From: Negativibacillus massiliensis
Lineage (GTDB): Bacteria; Bacillota; Clostridia; Oscillospirales; Ruminococcaceae
Length of the DNA stretch: 64,000 bases
Assembly (NCBI RefSeq): GCF_900148495.1
Contig: NZ_FTRU01000007.1
Span: forward strand, 62,001 to 126,000
Direction of reading: 5' to 3'
The position numbers and the translations under genes are program-made. This document shows positions 41,401-49,722 of the stretch, piece by piece; position 1 is the first letter of the stretch, and the number at the start of each line of letters is the position of its first letter. The notes beneath the pieces were generated by a model. The model saw only the letters and a list, made by a program, of their open reading frames with translations. It searched no databases and was not told the origin of the DNA.

Positions 41401-41889
41401 ATGAAAAGGGTAGATAAGATTAACTATTATCTGGACATTGCGCAGACTGTGGCAGCAAGAGGAACCTGCCTCCGCCGCAACTTCGGAGCAATCATCGTAA
41501 AAAATGATGAGATTATTTCCACCGGTTATGTGGGTGCACCAAGAGGCCGTCAGAACTGCTGTGACCTGGGATACTGCACCAGAGAAAAGCTGAATGTTCC
41601 AAGAGGCGAGCGCTATGAGCTGTGCCGCTCGGTCCATGCTGAGGCAAATGCTATCATCAGTGCACCACGTTCGGAAATGATTGGAAGTACATTGTATCTG
41701 GTAGGTCTGGAATACAAAGATGGCAGCTATGTTGTCAACGCAAATCCATGTGCAATGTGTAAGCGTATGATTATCAATGCAGGTATCGAATGTGTGATTG
41801 TACGTGATACAAAAGACACCTATCGCATCATCGATGTTTATGAAAGCTGGGTCAACCAGGACGCTTCGATGGAACAGATTGGATATTAA
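41401..41889 (+). CDS. Deoxycytidylate (dCMP) deaminase family protein
   Basis: A 162-residue zinc-dependent deaminase that would convert dCMP to dUMP. The metal and catalytic motifs are HAEANAII and PCAMCKRMI. An extra Cys/His-containing insert (RQNCCDLGYC) is of the sort seen in ComEB-like dCMP deaminases. It follows the DegV gene in a likely two-gene operon and ends at a terminator. Confidence 0.92.
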   Translation: MKRVDKINYYLDIAQTVAARGTCLRRNFGAIIVKNDEIISTGYVGAPRGRQNCCDLGYCTREKLNVPRGERYELCRSVHAEANAIISAPRSEMIGSTLYLVGLEYKDGSYVVNANPCAMCKRMIINAGIECVIVRDTKDTYRIIDVYESWVNQDASMEQIGY

Positions 41890-41921
41890 GAAAAAGCCGG
41901 AAATCTTCCGGCTTTTTTTAT
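41888..41921 (+). terminator. Terminator after the dCMP deaminase gene
   Basis: AAAAAGCCGGAA / ATC / TTCCGGCTTTTTTT. Confidence 0.9.
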
Positions 41922-41951
41922 GTGAAAGTTTGCTTTTCTTCTGAGAATTGG

Positions 41952-41981
41952 TTGACGAAGAGAAAAGAAACAGTGTATAGT
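41952..41981 (+). promoter_or_regulatory. Promoter of the exported thioredoxin-fusion gene
   Basis: TTGACG (41952-41957), an 18-base spacer and TATAGT (41976-41981). Confidence 0.6.
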
Positions 41982-42032
41982 AAAAGAAAGATTTGTGCCA
42001 AAACAAAATTGGGGTGAAACGACGAGGAGGGA

Positions 42033-43457
42033 ATGCATATGTCTTTCAAAAGGAAATCCCATCGGATTATTAGTATGTTTTGTGTGGCTGTACTTCTTCT
42101 GCCAATGGTATTGGGATTGTCAGTCAGTGCAGCAGAAAAGCGCTATCTGGGCTATCCGGTTAATCTGTTGATTGGAGAGAAGCTTCCGGTAAATTCCTTT
42201 GTGGATGAAAAAGGGAAAGCTGCCAAAATTGAAATAGCTGAGGGGCAATATACGCTGATCACCTATTGGGCAAGCTGGTGCCCGGATTGTCAGGAGGAAC
42301 TGGCATATCTGCCTCAATTAAAAGAGGTCCTCAAGGACTACCCGAATGTGAAATGGTATTTGGTTGACCGCGTGGATGGACAGGATGAAAGCATTCAGAG
42401 CGGATCGGAATATATCAAAAAATTAAATCTGGGACTTCCTGTTTTGTATGACCAGAATCTGACCTTCCGAAATGCAATCGGTATTCGGGAAATTCCAACA
42501 ACCATCCTGCTCAATCCGCAGGGAGAATTGGTGTTGGCCACATCAGAAATTATCAAATCGCAGGGCAATCTCCGCGCTATGCTGGATTATGCTACCAAGG
42601 GCAGAGGAAAGGCTACCGAAGATTATGTGAGCAAAAATCTGCTGGTATCGGACGGTAGTGTAAAACAGTCAGCTGATTCTGTTAAGAAGAGCACACAGGC
42701 ACAGAGTATCCTTGCTGAGTATGCAGCAGCTAAAAAGAATACTACCATTTTAAATCAGCAAAAATCCTGGCTTGCAAAAAATAGTGGTTTAACCGGAGAT
42801 TTGGGCGATGATCTGCGGATGTACGGTGCATTTTCTGGAGTACAAGGTTATGAGCAGGATGCAAAGACATTGTCAGCGGCAATTATCAAGAAATATTTCC
42901 AGGGAAATAAACTGAACGGAACAGTTTCTTTGAGTGATTTTAATCTCGAGCAGATTTCCAAATTGGGAGTAAACGGGCTTGCCGATCAGGCTTTGTCAGT
43001 TGTTCAAAAGGGATATATCAGCGCAGACTTCCCATTTTATTACACACAGTATAATACCAAAACCGGCAAGTACGATCAGGGCGTTGTGGATATGGCAGAG
43101 TCTCTGCTCACAGTTTATCACCTTGCAAAACAGGGAAAGGTAAAACAGCAAACGCTGGATTGGCTGAGCAATGCAGTAAATACAAACGGAATTTTTGCAA
43201 AATACAAAAAAGACGGAACACCAGTCAACCGTTATCAGTATGAGACACCAGGTATTTATGCACTGACAGCGTTGATTGCACTGGAGACAGGGGAGAAGAG
43301 CTTATTTACTCAGTCGGTAATTCTGATGGAAAAGAGCAGAACCTTCCAGACAACCAGTGAGTCCAACGGTGCTTTCAGCAGTAAAAACAGTGATAAGGCA
43401 TTGGATAACTGCCTGCCGCTTTTGCTGTATGCTTCAATGGAACAAAAGGGACTGTAA
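42033..43457 (+). CDS. Exported thioredoxin-like (TlpA-type) protein with an alpha-helical C-terminal domain
   Basis: A 474-residue secreted protein. A signal peptide (basic start, then VAVLLLPMVLGLSVSAAEK, cut near residue 35) is followed by a TlpA-like thioredoxin domain (about 45-190) with the active site WASWCPDCQ and the cis-Pro segment IREIPTTILL. A linker and a long helical domain (about 225-474) follow, with repeats such as GLADQALSVVQKGY and GIYALTALIALETGE that resemble the alpha/alpha-toroid of family 8 glycosidases. I see no certain catalytic acid for that domain. It may reduce disulfides at the surface and bind glycan, which is inference. GGAGG precedes two ATGs (42033, 42039). 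Confidence 0.8.
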   Translation: MHMSFKRKSHRIISMFCVAVLLLPMVLGLSVSAAEKRYLGYPVNLLIGEKLPVNSFVDEKGKAAKIEIAEGQYTLITYWASWCPDCQEELAYLPQLKEVLKDYPNVKWYLVDRVDGQDESIQSGSEYIKKLNLGLPVLYDQNLTFRNAIGIREIPTTILLNPQGELVLATSEIIKSQGNLRAMLDYATKGRGKATEDYVSKNLLVSDGSVKQSADSVKKSTQAQSILAEYAAAKKNTTILNQQKSWLAKNSGLTGDLGDDLRMYGAFSGVQGYEQDAKTLSAAIIKKYFQGNKLNGTVSLSDFNLEQISKLGVNGLADQALSVVQKGYISADFPFYYTQYNTKTGKYDQGVVDMAESLLTVYHLAKQGKVKQQTLDWLSNAVNTNGIFAKYKKDGTPVNRYQYETPGIYALTALIALETGEKSLFTQSVILMEKSRTFQTTSESNGAFSSKNSDKALDNCLPLLLYASMEQKGL

Positions 43458-43465
43458 TGGAAAGA

Positions 43466-43498
43466 ATAGATACCCTCGGCTCTGCCGGGGGTATTTTA
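43466..43498 (+). terminator. Terminator after the thioredoxin-fusion gene
   Basis: GATACCCTCGGC / TCT / GCCGGGGGTATTTT. The rest of the gap to 43715 is AT-rich and shows no gene. Confidence 0.75.
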
Positions 43499-43715
43499 TG
43501 AGATTCTTTCCAAGATTGAGTAAATCTTTTACATAATCTTATAATGTTGTGATAACAATGAACTTGGATGTGATTTTACATTCAGGTTTTGTTTTATAGT
43601 TTTATAAGTCTTTTGATACATCTGATAGATTAGCACTGCTGTTAAATCGAAAAGGGTTTCACCTTTTCTGTTATGTTTTAATAGAATAATTTTTAATAAG
43701 AAGGAGTGGTAGAAT

Positions 43716-44780
43716 ATGAAAAAACAAGGAATTTATCAGACAGATTTGGGAATTGGAAATGGATGGATTCATTTTGGAAGTAAAGATGGGGAACCTTTCA
43801 GCCAACTATCCTTCATTGACATTGGCGATATGAACAATGACTGTATAAAAACAGAACTTGATGGGGATCAGATAATCATTACCGTGATGCTCAACGATAT
43901 GCCAAGCTCTATCCAAATTGATACTGAAACAGAAAAAGGTGTTTTTGATGTTTTTAGTATTGGTTTTCACAAGGAGTTGGAATTGCAGCTGATAAGCGAT
44001 ATCCCAGCTTTTGATCATCACCATATTGTTGTGCCGGAGAAGAATATTCACGAGCTGCAGGCACATCAGGATTATATAAGTGAACAGGTCGAAAATAAAC
44101 TTCAGTTTACACTATCCGACCCAGAGGTACTTGCCTATGCTAAAAATCATGGAATAGATGTAGAAAATCATCACGATATCAAAAGCTGCCTTGCGATAAT
44201 GGATAAGCTATGCTATACCATTCAGCAAGACGGGGTTAACTATACACATGATAAGCAAAACTGTGGTACCATTGCCCAGATGGAATATGCTTTCCAGCAT
44301 AACCATCACACGAATTGTAGGGGATTGGCCCTTATCTTGGCGGGTATTCTGCGTGCTTATGGCTACCGAGCAAGCGCAGTAGAGTGCCGGCCGCTTTCCG
44401 GTGATGTACACGTAGTTTGTGAAGTTTATCTGGAAGACCTTAAGAAATGGGTAATGATGGACCCAACCAATGATCTGGTCTATTACCAGAACACAACGCC
44501 ATTGTCCCTCATCGAGCTTCGAGAAGCCATGATTAACCACGCCGAGTTAAGTTTGAATGAGAATGCCAACAGAGACGGAAAAGAACTGGATATTATGTCT
44601 CTTTTGGCTTTCATGAGCAATAAAATGTTTTACTTTGTTAAGACTATCGACTCCTGTGAGGACAAGACAATTACGAATGACAATGCAATCTGCCTGACTT
44701 CGAAAGAGCTGATGAATGAGGAGTGTGAATGGAAGATAACCACGAACAATGTTGCTGCTTATTATCAGAAATTGTTCTAA
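43716..44780 (+). CDS. Transglutaminase-like domain protein
   Basis: A 354-residue protein with no signal peptide. The transglutaminase-like core lies at about residues 190-260: the Cys of NCRGLALILAGILRAYG, the His of GDVHVVCEVYL and the Asp of WVMMDPTND make the triad. Most bacterial members are proteases or have unknown roles. The N-terminal 130 residues are beta-rich (IHFGSKDGEPFSQLSFIDIGD) with no family I recognise. AAGGAGTGG precedes the ATG. Its base use is more AT-rich than its neighbours, and an excisionase remnant follows, so it may have been acquired by transfer. Confidence 0.75.
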   Translation: MKKQGIYQTDLGIGNGWIHFGSKDGEPFSQLSFIDIGDMNNDCIKTELDGDQIIITVMLNDMPSSIQIDTETEKGVFDVFSIGFHKELELQLISDIPAFDHHHIVVPEKNIHELQAHQDYISEQVENKLQFTLSDPEVLAYAKNHGIDVENHHDIKSCLAIMDKLCYTIQQDGVNYTHDKQNCGTIAQMEYAFQHNHHTNCRGLALILAGILRAYGYRASAVECRPLSGDVHVVCEVYLEDLKKWVMMDPTNDLVYYQNTTPLSLIELREAMINHAELSLNENANRDGKELDIMSLLAFMSNKMFYFVKTIDSCEDKTITNDNAICLTSKELMNEECEWKITTNNVAAYYQKLF

Positions 44781-44831
44781 CTATTTTCCATAGCTATGGA
44801 AGCAAGGATTCCTTTCTTTGAATCAGAAATA

Positions 44832-44969
44832 ATGTCAATTTGTTTAGAGGATAAATTCTAACAGATACATAAGCTTGTTAAAGGCAAGAGATTTCCGATA
44901 CGAAAAATAGGTAAGGGTTATCTCATCCCAATGGAAGGCTTTGACCTCTGGCTGTGGGAAAGGGAATAG
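44832..44969 (+). pseudogene. Remnant of an excisionase-type helix-turn-helix gene
   Basis: One frame reads MSICLEDKF, then TAA (44859-44861), then QIHKLVKGKRFPIRKIGKGY and LIPMEGFDLWLWERE before TAG (44967-44969). The second part matches the C-terminal half of the excisionase (Xis)-like winged-helix DNA-binding family, in which a wing RIGKGYLIP is followed by FxxWL. The front half is missing. This suggests the residue of an integrated mobile element. The rest of the gap 44781-45131 holds only a terminator. Confidence 0.6.
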
Positions 44970-45013
44970 GAGAACTTGCAGAGCTTGTATAGATATAATA
45001 TAGGTGAGGGTAT

Positions 45014-45044
45014 AAAAAGGAGTCCCATTAAGGACTCCTTTTTT
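45014..45044 (+). terminator. Terminator between the excisionase remnant and the AraC gene
   Basis: AAAAAGGAGTCC / CATTAA / GGACTCCTTTTTT. Confidence 0.88.
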
Positions 45045-45131
45045 GTGCGATAAAGGAAAAATGAGCAGAAAAAGTCAGGAAGAAAATGCAGGCGGACGAT
45101 ATAATAGAGCCAGAAAGGAGGAGAGACAAAG

Positions 45132-46043
45132 ATGAATGGGGTTTTTGCTCTGCAAAGGGCAATGGATTTTATCGAAGAACATTTAACAGAGCCAATTGAC
45201 TATGGAGATGTAGCCGGACAAATCTACTGTTCGACCTACCATTTCCAAAGAATGTTTCGTGCGGTAACCGGGTACACATTGGGGGAGTATATTCGGTTCA
45301 GACGCCTTTCTATGGCGGGCAGGGAATTGCAAAATACACAGATTGGAATTTTGCAGCTTGCATTAAAGTATGGCTATGATTCTCCGGAAAGTTTCAGTCG
45401 TGCCTTCCGGAAGTTTCATGGAGTAAATCCTTCTGCGGTGCGAAAAAACAAAGTTGTATTAAATGACTTTGGCAGATTCCAGATATATTGTAACGAAAAG
45501 GACGGGGAGCAGATGAATTACCAGATGATACAAGCAGAAGAGATGCACTTTATTGGGTATAAAACACACTTTTCAGGGATTCCATCAGAACGCAGTCAGC
45601 AGGAAGAAGATTTTTTTGTCCACACCAGATTGCAGCAGTTTGCATTAAATGGTCTTGTAAAGGACTGTGAAACGCTCTATACGCTGGTCACCAATGTGGA
45701 TGATAAAGGGTATGATTTTTATATCGCGCAAAGATATGCGCAGGAAGGATGTTGGCTGACTCAGGAGAGATACCAGAACCTTGCAAAGCTAAATCCACCG
45801 CTCGGAGATATGTTTGAAGAGATCGTCATTCCACCACGCTTATACGCAGTATTTCAGACACAGAGAAGTGTTTATCCAACAGAGCAGGAAGAAGAGTTGA
45901 GAAAAAGCATTTTGTTGGAATGGCTTCCGGGTTCGGAGTTTGAGTTGGAAGAGGGAATTGAGATTACAAAAATGCAGTGGAAGATGAGAGAAAAAAGGAA
46001 CCAGAGATATCTGGAGTTGTGGATGCCGGTAAAACGAAGATAA
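45132..46043 (+). CDS. AraC-family regulator with a GyrI-like effector-binding domain
   Basis: A 303-residue regulator. Residues 5-105 carry the two helix-turn-helix motifs of AraC: DYGDVAGQIYCSTYHFQRMF and LQLALKYGYDSPESFSRAF, ending GVNPSAVR. The C-terminal half (about 130-303) is a Rob/GyrI-like domain (MIQAEEMHFIGYKTHFSG, VTNVDDKGYDFYIAQR, FEEIVIPPRLYAVFQ) that commonly binds drugs or cofactors. The AAGGAGG ribosome-binding site is 11 bases upstream. It might control the nearby MATE gene, but two genes in opposite direction lie between. Confidence 0.88.
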   Translation: MNGVFALQRAMDFIEEHLTEPIDYGDVAGQIYCSTYHFQRMFRAVTGYTLGEYIRFRRLSMAGRELQNTQIGILQLALKYGYDSPESFSRAFRKFHGVNPSAVRKNKVVLNDFGRFQIYCNEKDGEQMNYQMIQAEEMHFIGYKTHFSGIPSERSQQEEDFFVHTRLQQFALNGLVKDCETLYTLVTNVDDKGYDFYIAQRYAQEGCWLTQERYQNLAKLNPPLGDMFEEIVIPPRLYAVFQTQRSVYPTEQEEELRKSILLEWLPGSEFELEEGIEITKMQWKMREKRNQRYLELWMPVKRR

Positions 46044-46045
46044 TA

Positions 46046-46083
46046 AAAAAATCTCCAGACTTTTTGTCTGGAGATTTTTTTAT
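46046..46083. terminator. Bidirectional terminator between the AraC and DUF3267 genes
   Basis: AAAAAAATCTCCAGAC / TTTTT / GTCTGGAGATTTTTTT, between convergent genes. Confidence 0.92.
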
Positions 46084-46688
46084 GTTTTGAAAAATGCAAT
46101 CAAACCGGGTTCTGTTGGATGATCTACAACCAAAACATCCTTTTGCGGGATAAGGAGAAAGGAAATAGCAAGATCCCCGATTGCGGCAGCAATATTCATT
46201 GCGCCAAACAGAGCGAGACTGAAGTTTGGAATTAACAGAGAAAGCAGATAAGTGCCTATACCTAAAATCAAACAGGGCATCAGGGTACCAAGCAGATAGG
46301 GGAATTTTTTTAGAGGCTGTGCACAGTGGCAGTAAGGAGTAAGTGTTTTTAACTGAAATCCAAAATGAATGCTGTGAAACCGATCCGGACAAAAACAGGA
46401 CCAGGTAAGGCCATGGATCAGTTCATGAATAAAAATGCTGGCAAGGAAGCATACAAAAAACATTGGTGTGATCGCAATAATCTCGGGATGCTTTTCAAGA
46501 AGGGCGTTCCATCGAAGCAGAAACAGAAAGATTGTCACAGCCAAAAGAGGGACAATCAGCAGGAATGCGATGATATTAAGCTTTTTGGCAGGGAGAATCA
46601 GTGGCTTTTGTTCAAATCCATTGGTTTCCATCTCTTTGCAGGTGCGTTCGAACAGTTCCTGACGAGATAATTTTTGCGCCGTTTTCAC
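46080..46688 (-). CDS. DUF3267 family putative zinc metalloprotease, membrane protein
   Basis: A 202-residue membrane protein with four or five helices. The motif FIHELIHGLTW (His-Glu-x-x-His at about residues 88-92) is the zincin signature of the DUF3267 family; the pattern resembles site-2-like intramembrane proteases. The start is GTG at 46688 with GGGGAGG upstream. It is monocistronic. Its substrate is unknown. Confidence 0.82.
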   Translation of the reverse strand: MKTAQKLSRQELFERTCKEMETNGFEQKPLILPAKKLNIIAFLLIVPLLAVTIFLFLLRWNALLEKHPEIIAITPMFFVCFLASIFIHELIHGLTWSCFCPDRFHSIHFGFQLKTLTPYCHCAQPLKKFPYLLGTLMPCLILGIGTYLLSLLIPNFSLALFGAMNIAAAIGDLAISFLLIPQKDVLVVDHPTEPGLIAFFKT

Positions 46689-46860
46689 TTAAAAAACACC
46701 TCCCCATAAGATGGAATTATGATACACCCAAAGGTATAGTCTGTCAATTAAGATTTTATAAAAATTTATTTTAATTTCCTATCGACAATTGAGTGCGGTT
46801 ATGCTATATAATATTAAGAACAATTCAAATTGAAAAAAGGTTTATGAGAGGAGAATGGAT

Positions 46861-48219
46861 ATGCAGGAAATGGAAACCAAGGAAAACCAAATTATACATG
46901 GTGTAATTTGGAAACAGCTGCTGATCTTCTTTTTCCCCATCCTGCTCGGTACGTTTTTCCAGCAGATTTACAACACGGCAGACACCGTAGTTGTAGGACG
47001 TTTTGTGGGAACAGAGGCTTTGGCAGCAGTTGGTGGTTCAACCAGCCAGATCATTAACCTGATCGTTGGTTTCTTTACAGGTCTGGCTTCCGGTGCAACG
47101 GTTGTCATCTCGCAGCACTATGGTGCAAAACAGGAAGATGGTGTGCAGAAAGCCCTGCATACTGCATATGCTTTTTCTGTTGTAGGCGGCATTATTATTT
47201 CCATCATGGGAATTCTGATAACACGTCCGCTGCTCAAACTGATGAATACCCCGGATAATATCATCGATTTATCCGCAACCTATCTGTGCATTTATTTTGC
47301 AGGCCTTGTTTTTGTTTTTATTTATAACGTGGGTGCAGGTATCCTGCGTGCAGTCGGTGATTCCCGCAGACCATTATACTTTTTGATTTTATGCTGCTTT
47401 ATCAATATCGTTCTGGATATTATACTGATTGTATTTTTGAAGATGGGAGTAGCTGGCGCTGCTATCGCAACGACCTTCTCTCAGGGAATCAGTGCAGTGA
47501 TGGTTACGGTGACTCTGTGCCGTACGACCGATATCTTCCGCCTGAGGGTGAAAAAGATCCGTTTCCATGCGCAGCCAATGGGAATGATCGTGAAAATCGG
47601 CTTGCCTGCTGGTTTGCAGTCGGTTATGTACAGCCTTTCCAACGTAATCATTCAAAGCTCTTTAAATACCTTTGGTACCGAAACAGTTGCAGCGTGGACA
47701 GCATTCAGTAAGATCGATGCAATTTACTGGATGATCAGCGGTGCGTTTGGTATCGCAATCACCACTTTTGTGGGTCAGAACTATGGTGCAGGAAAATTTG
47801 GACGAATGAAAAAGAGCGTTCGTGTCTGTCTGGCAATGGATATAGGTGCCTCGATTCTGATTAGCGCTGTGTTGTTCTTCCTTGGCGGATATGTATTCCA
47901 GCTCTTCACCGGAGATGCACAGGTAATCGAGATAGGCGTTAATATTCTTCGTCGAATGGCACCAGCTTATTTCTGCTTTACCTTTATTGAGATTTTTGCA
48001 GGTTCCCTGCGTGGTATTGGCGACGTTGTGCTGCCAATGCTGATGACCTGTGGTGGAATTTGTGTATTCCGAGTTATTTGGATTGTCTTTGTTCTTCCAC
48101 TCAACCGCACCTTAAACATGATTGTTTACAGCTACCCGATTTCCTGGGCACTGACAGCAGTTTTGTTTATTATCTACTACTGGAAACGTGTACAGCAGCT
48201 TCCAGATACCGACGAATAG
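46861..48219 (+). CDS. MATE family efflux transporter
   Basis: A 452-residue, twelve-helix MATE protein. The N-terminal half shows LLIFFFPILLGTFFQQIYNTADTVVVGRFVG, the classic first two helices, and the second half repeats it (IGLPAGLQSVMYSLSNVIIQ). ATG 46861 is preferred over 46855, because GAGAGGAG (46846-46853) is 7 bases away. A likely promoter is TCGACA, 17 bases, TATATA near 46780-46810. The MBL-fold gene follows 9 bases later, so the two are one operon. Substrate unknown. Confidence 0.92.
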   Translation: MQEMETKENQIIHGVIWKQLLIFFFPILLGTFFQQIYNTADTVVVGRFVGTEALAAVGGSTSQIINLIVGFFTGLASGATVVISQHYGAKQEDGVQKALHTAYAFSVVGGIIISIMGILITRPLLKLMNTPDNIIDLSATYLCIYFAGLVFVFIYNVGAGILRAVGDSRRPLYFLILCCFINIVLDIILIVFLKMGVAGAAIATTFSQGISAVMVTVTLCRTTDIFRLRVKKIRFHAQPMGMIVKIGLPAGLQSVMYSLSNVIIQSSLNTFGTETVAAWTAFSKIDAIYWMISGAFGIAITTFVGQNYGAGKFGRMKKSVRVCLAMDIGASILISAVLFFLGGYVFQLFTGDAQVIEIGVNILRRMAPAYFCFTFIEIFAGSLRGIGDVVLPMLMTCGGICVFRVIWIVFVLPLNRTLNMIVYSYPISWALTAVLFIIYYWKRVQQLPDTDE

Positions 48220-48228
48220 GAGCAGAAT

Positions 48229-49113
48229 ATGAAAACATATTTAGTGCTTTTGGGAACAGGAACCCCAAATGCCTGTCCCAATGCAAGCGGACCATCTTCC
48301 GCAGTCGTGGTGGGGGACAGAGCTTATCTGGTGGACTTTGGTCCGGGTGTGGTTCGGCAGGCATCCAAAGCGTATTATAAAGGAATAGATGCACTGCGTC
48401 CTGACCGCCTGACAACAGCGTTTTGTACCCATCTGCACACCGACCATACAGCTGGATATGCAGATTTGATCTTTACACCATGGGTGTTGGAAAGAGAAAC
48501 CCCGTTGACCGTCTTTGGTCCAAAGGGAATTCGAAATATGACCGAGCACATTCAGGCGGCGTATGCGGTGGATATTGACTTTCGCCTGCATGGATTTGAA
48601 CGTGCCAATGAGGTCGGTTATCAGGTAAAGGTCCACGAGATTGGAGAAGGGGTTATCTATCAGGATGACCGTGTAAGTGTAGAAGCATTTTTGGTCAGCC
48701 ACGGAACACTGGAAAGCTACGCGTACAAATTTACCACCATGGATGGAAAGGTAATTGTAATCAGTGGAGATACTGCTCCGTTGGATGTTGTAGCGCAGAA
48801 GGCCAAGGGATGCGATATCCTCCTGCATGAGGTGGAGTACAGCGCAGGAATTGCCTGTCGAGAACCGAAGTGGCAGAAGTACCACCGTGAGGTACATACT
48901 CTGAGTACAGATCTTGCAAAGGTAGCGCAACAGGCACAGCCAAAACTTCTGGTAACCTATCACCGGATTTACCATATGAATATTCAGGACAATACACAAA
49001 ACCTGGAACATGAAATGGCATGGTGCTGCGAGGCGATTTTACAGGAAATCAAAGATGCCGGATATGACGGTAAGGTCGTCAATGGACAGGATTTGGACAT
49101 TTTTGAAGTGTAG
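48229..49113 (+). CDS. MBL-fold metallo-hydrolase (RNase Z-like)
   Basis: A 294-residue metallo-beta-lactamase-fold enzyme. The metal motif is THLHTDHTAGYADL (about residues 64-77), with further ligands in VISGDTAP and the C-terminal TYHRIYH. The overall shape is like RNase Z and arylsulfatase-type hydrolases rather than true beta-lactamases. AGGAGC precedes the ATG. It lies in an operon with the MATE exporter. Its reaction is unknown. Confidence 0.9.
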   Translation: MKTYLVLLGTGTPNACPNASGPSSAVVVGDRAYLVDFGPGVVRQASKAYYKGIDALRPDRLTTAFCTHLHTDHTAGYADLIFTPWVLERETPLTVFGPKGIRNMTEHIQAAYAVDIDFRLHGFERANEVGYQVKVHEIGEGVIYQDDRVSVEAFLVSHGTLESYAYKFTTMDGKVIVISGDTAPLDVVAQKAKGCDILLHEVEYSAGIACREPKWQKYHREVHTLSTDLAKVAQQAQPKLLVTYHRIYHMNIQDNTQNLEHEMAWCCEAILQEIKDAGYDGKVVNGQDLDIFEV

Positions 49114-49120
49114 AAATGTA

Positions 49121-49155
49121 AAAAAGGGGAACCGAGAATTTCTCGGTTCCCTTTT
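49121..49155. terminator. Terminator between the MBL-fold gene and the GNAT gene
   Basis: AAAAAGGGGAACCGAGA / ATT / TCTCGGTTCCCTTTTT, between convergent genes. Confidence 0.92.
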
Positions 49156-49169
49156 TAGTTTTTTAAAGT

Positions 49170-49700
49170 TTAATAGACCTGATGCATGATGGTGTTCTGG
49201 AGATAATCAAAAAACATCTGATATTCTGCCGAAGATAAGGTACGAGGGTAGCTCATCACAACCAGTTTATGAGGAGCTGTCTGCGGACGGTAAGGCGGAT
49301 GGTAATGAGAGACATCATTGCTTACAAGTCCAAGCCTTTGATAAAATTTTTCCCGGCGGATGGAGATATCATCCTGAGGGGGATCGATCTCCAAAACGGT
49401 GAGCGGATGTGTTTTCAGAAATTCCCCAAGAATTCTGGAACCGGTTCCCTGACCGCGCAGAGAAGGAGAAACTGCAAAATGCTCGATGTAGGTAAGAGAG
49501 CCGATTTCCCAGGAAAAAAGAATTCCGCAGAAGGTATTATCTTCCAAAACAGCGTCACAGTGGTACTGTGGGTGGCTTAAAATATTTTGCTGGCTTTTGG
49601 ACAATCGCTGTTCATGAATTGGAAAGCTTTGAGCATACAGGTCAAATGCATCTGCAAAAAATGGATGAGTATGTGCAGTAATACGGGAAAAGCGAATCAA
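49170..49700 (-). CDS. GNAT family N-acetyltransferase
   Basis: A 176-residue acetyltransferase with the acetyl-CoA loop VSPSLRGQGTGSRILGEFLK. The start is a TTG at 49700 with GGAAAGGAGC 7 bases upstream; the ATG at 49730 would overlap the rqcH stop and has no ribosome-binding site. It follows rqcH in one minus operon. Substrate unknown. Confidence 0.85.
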   Translation of the reverse strand: MIRFSRITAHTHPFFADAFDLYAQSFPIHEQRLSKSQQNILSHPQYHCDAVLEDNTFCGILFSWEIGSLTYIEHFAVSPSLRGQGTGSRILGEFLKTHPLTVLEIDPPQDDISIRREKFYQRLGLVSNDVSHYHPPYRPQTAPHKLVVMSYPRTLSSAEYQMFFDYLQNTIMHQVY

Positions 49701-49722
49701 AAATAATGCTCCTTTCCAATGA

